Made by a program: the position numbers and the translations under genes. From Orychophragmus violaceus (taxonomy: Eukaryota > Streptophyta > Magnoliopsida > Brassicales > Brassicaceae): a DNA stretch of 64,000 nucleotides. Under the pieces are notes generated by a model. It saw only the letters and a program-made list of their open reading frames with translations. It ran no database searches and was not told the origin of the DNA. Position 1 is the stretch's first letter. Each line of letters starts with the position of its first letter. The DNA lies in contig CM058231.1 of the NCBI GenBank assembly GCA_030180135.1, forward strand, positions 50,726,235 through 50,790,234, in the 5' to 3' direction. This document shows, piece by piece, positions 63,856-64,000 of the stretch.

Positions 63856-64000
63856 CATAGCTGAAATATAAGATAAAAAGGTTATTAGTTAATATGTTCA
63901 ATATGATTAATCTTGTATTATTATTAATATGATTAATCACGCATTATATTCAATAACATAAGTTACCCTCAATAGAATATAATGATTCCAAGATCCACAT
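63856..64000 (-). other. Element 4 gag start and beginning of its 5' leader
   Basis: The minus strand carries the original gag ATG with the same TTTCAGCT context as element 3, then leader sequence matching 19565-19712. It continues beyond the window. Confidence 0.88.

Larger units (their letters stand above)
53318..64000 (-). mobile_element. Copia element 4 (LTR family B), split by element 5, 5' end outside window
   Basis: Minus-strand Copia: 3' LTR 53318-53956, PPT, 3' region, pol and gag, then element 5 (58741-63850) in gag codon 3, then leader 63856-64000. The 5' LTR and PBS lie beyond the window. The left target is probably CTGCA (53313-53317). Coding lesions are a 1-bp frameshift near 57283, an integrase deletion near 56961, and the element 5 insertion. 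Confidence 0.92.

Overview
The window is plant nuclear DNA made up almost entirely of nested LTR retrotransposons. I see no host protein-coding gene, tRNA or rRNA. The Copia PBS complementary to initiator-Met tRNA, the chromovirus-type Ty3/Gypsy proteins and an Athila/Tat-like element with an Asp-tRNA PBS all fit a flowering plant. The GCATCGATCGAC ('ASIDT') modules of that last element suggest a Brassicaceae genome, and the density of nesting suggests pericentromeric heterochromatin. Both of these are inferences.

Layout. (1) 1-7089: Copia element 1 (minus strand, LTR family A), nearly complete, one in-frame stop in its polyprotein. It sits inside the 5' LTR of a non-coding Gypsy-type element 'C1'. 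(2) 7090-26042: C1, cut by Copia element 2 (9738-17038, minus, LTR family A, TSD ATCAG) and Copia element 3 (17356-24604, plus, LTR family B, TSD TTAGA). Elements 2 and 3 keep an intact gag ORF but share the same decayed pol. (3) 26043-32472: pieces of chromovirus-type Gypsy elements ('F') on the minus strand, a stray plus-strand gag piece, and a 2.6-kb LTR with part of the interior of another non-coding element ('E').

(4) 32482-43141 repeats the previous unit as a tandem duplication with an offset of 10,669 bp: C2, the F pieces and E, but without Copia elements 2 and 3. Those sites in copy 2 are therefore paralogous empty sites. (5) 43142-52151: the rest of E, then two head-to-tail F copies that appear to share one LTR. 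(6) 52152-53317: a second E-type LTR, cut by Copia element 4 (53318 to beyond the window, minus, LTR family B). Element 4 has a frameshift, an integrase deletion with templated filler, and an Athila/Tat-like non-autonomous element 5 (58741-63850, TSD GTAGT) inserted at about gag codon 3.

How the parts relate. The four Copia elements form a 2x2 set: two LTR/leader/3'-region families, each found once with a full polyprotein and once with a gag-only cassette. C, E and element 5 are large, essentially non-coding or gag-fragment-only elements that would need proteins from other elements. LTR pairs of elements 2, 3 and 5 look nearly identical by eye, so the gag-only and non-coding elements have moved recently, presumably in trans. 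The relative order of events can be read from the nesting.
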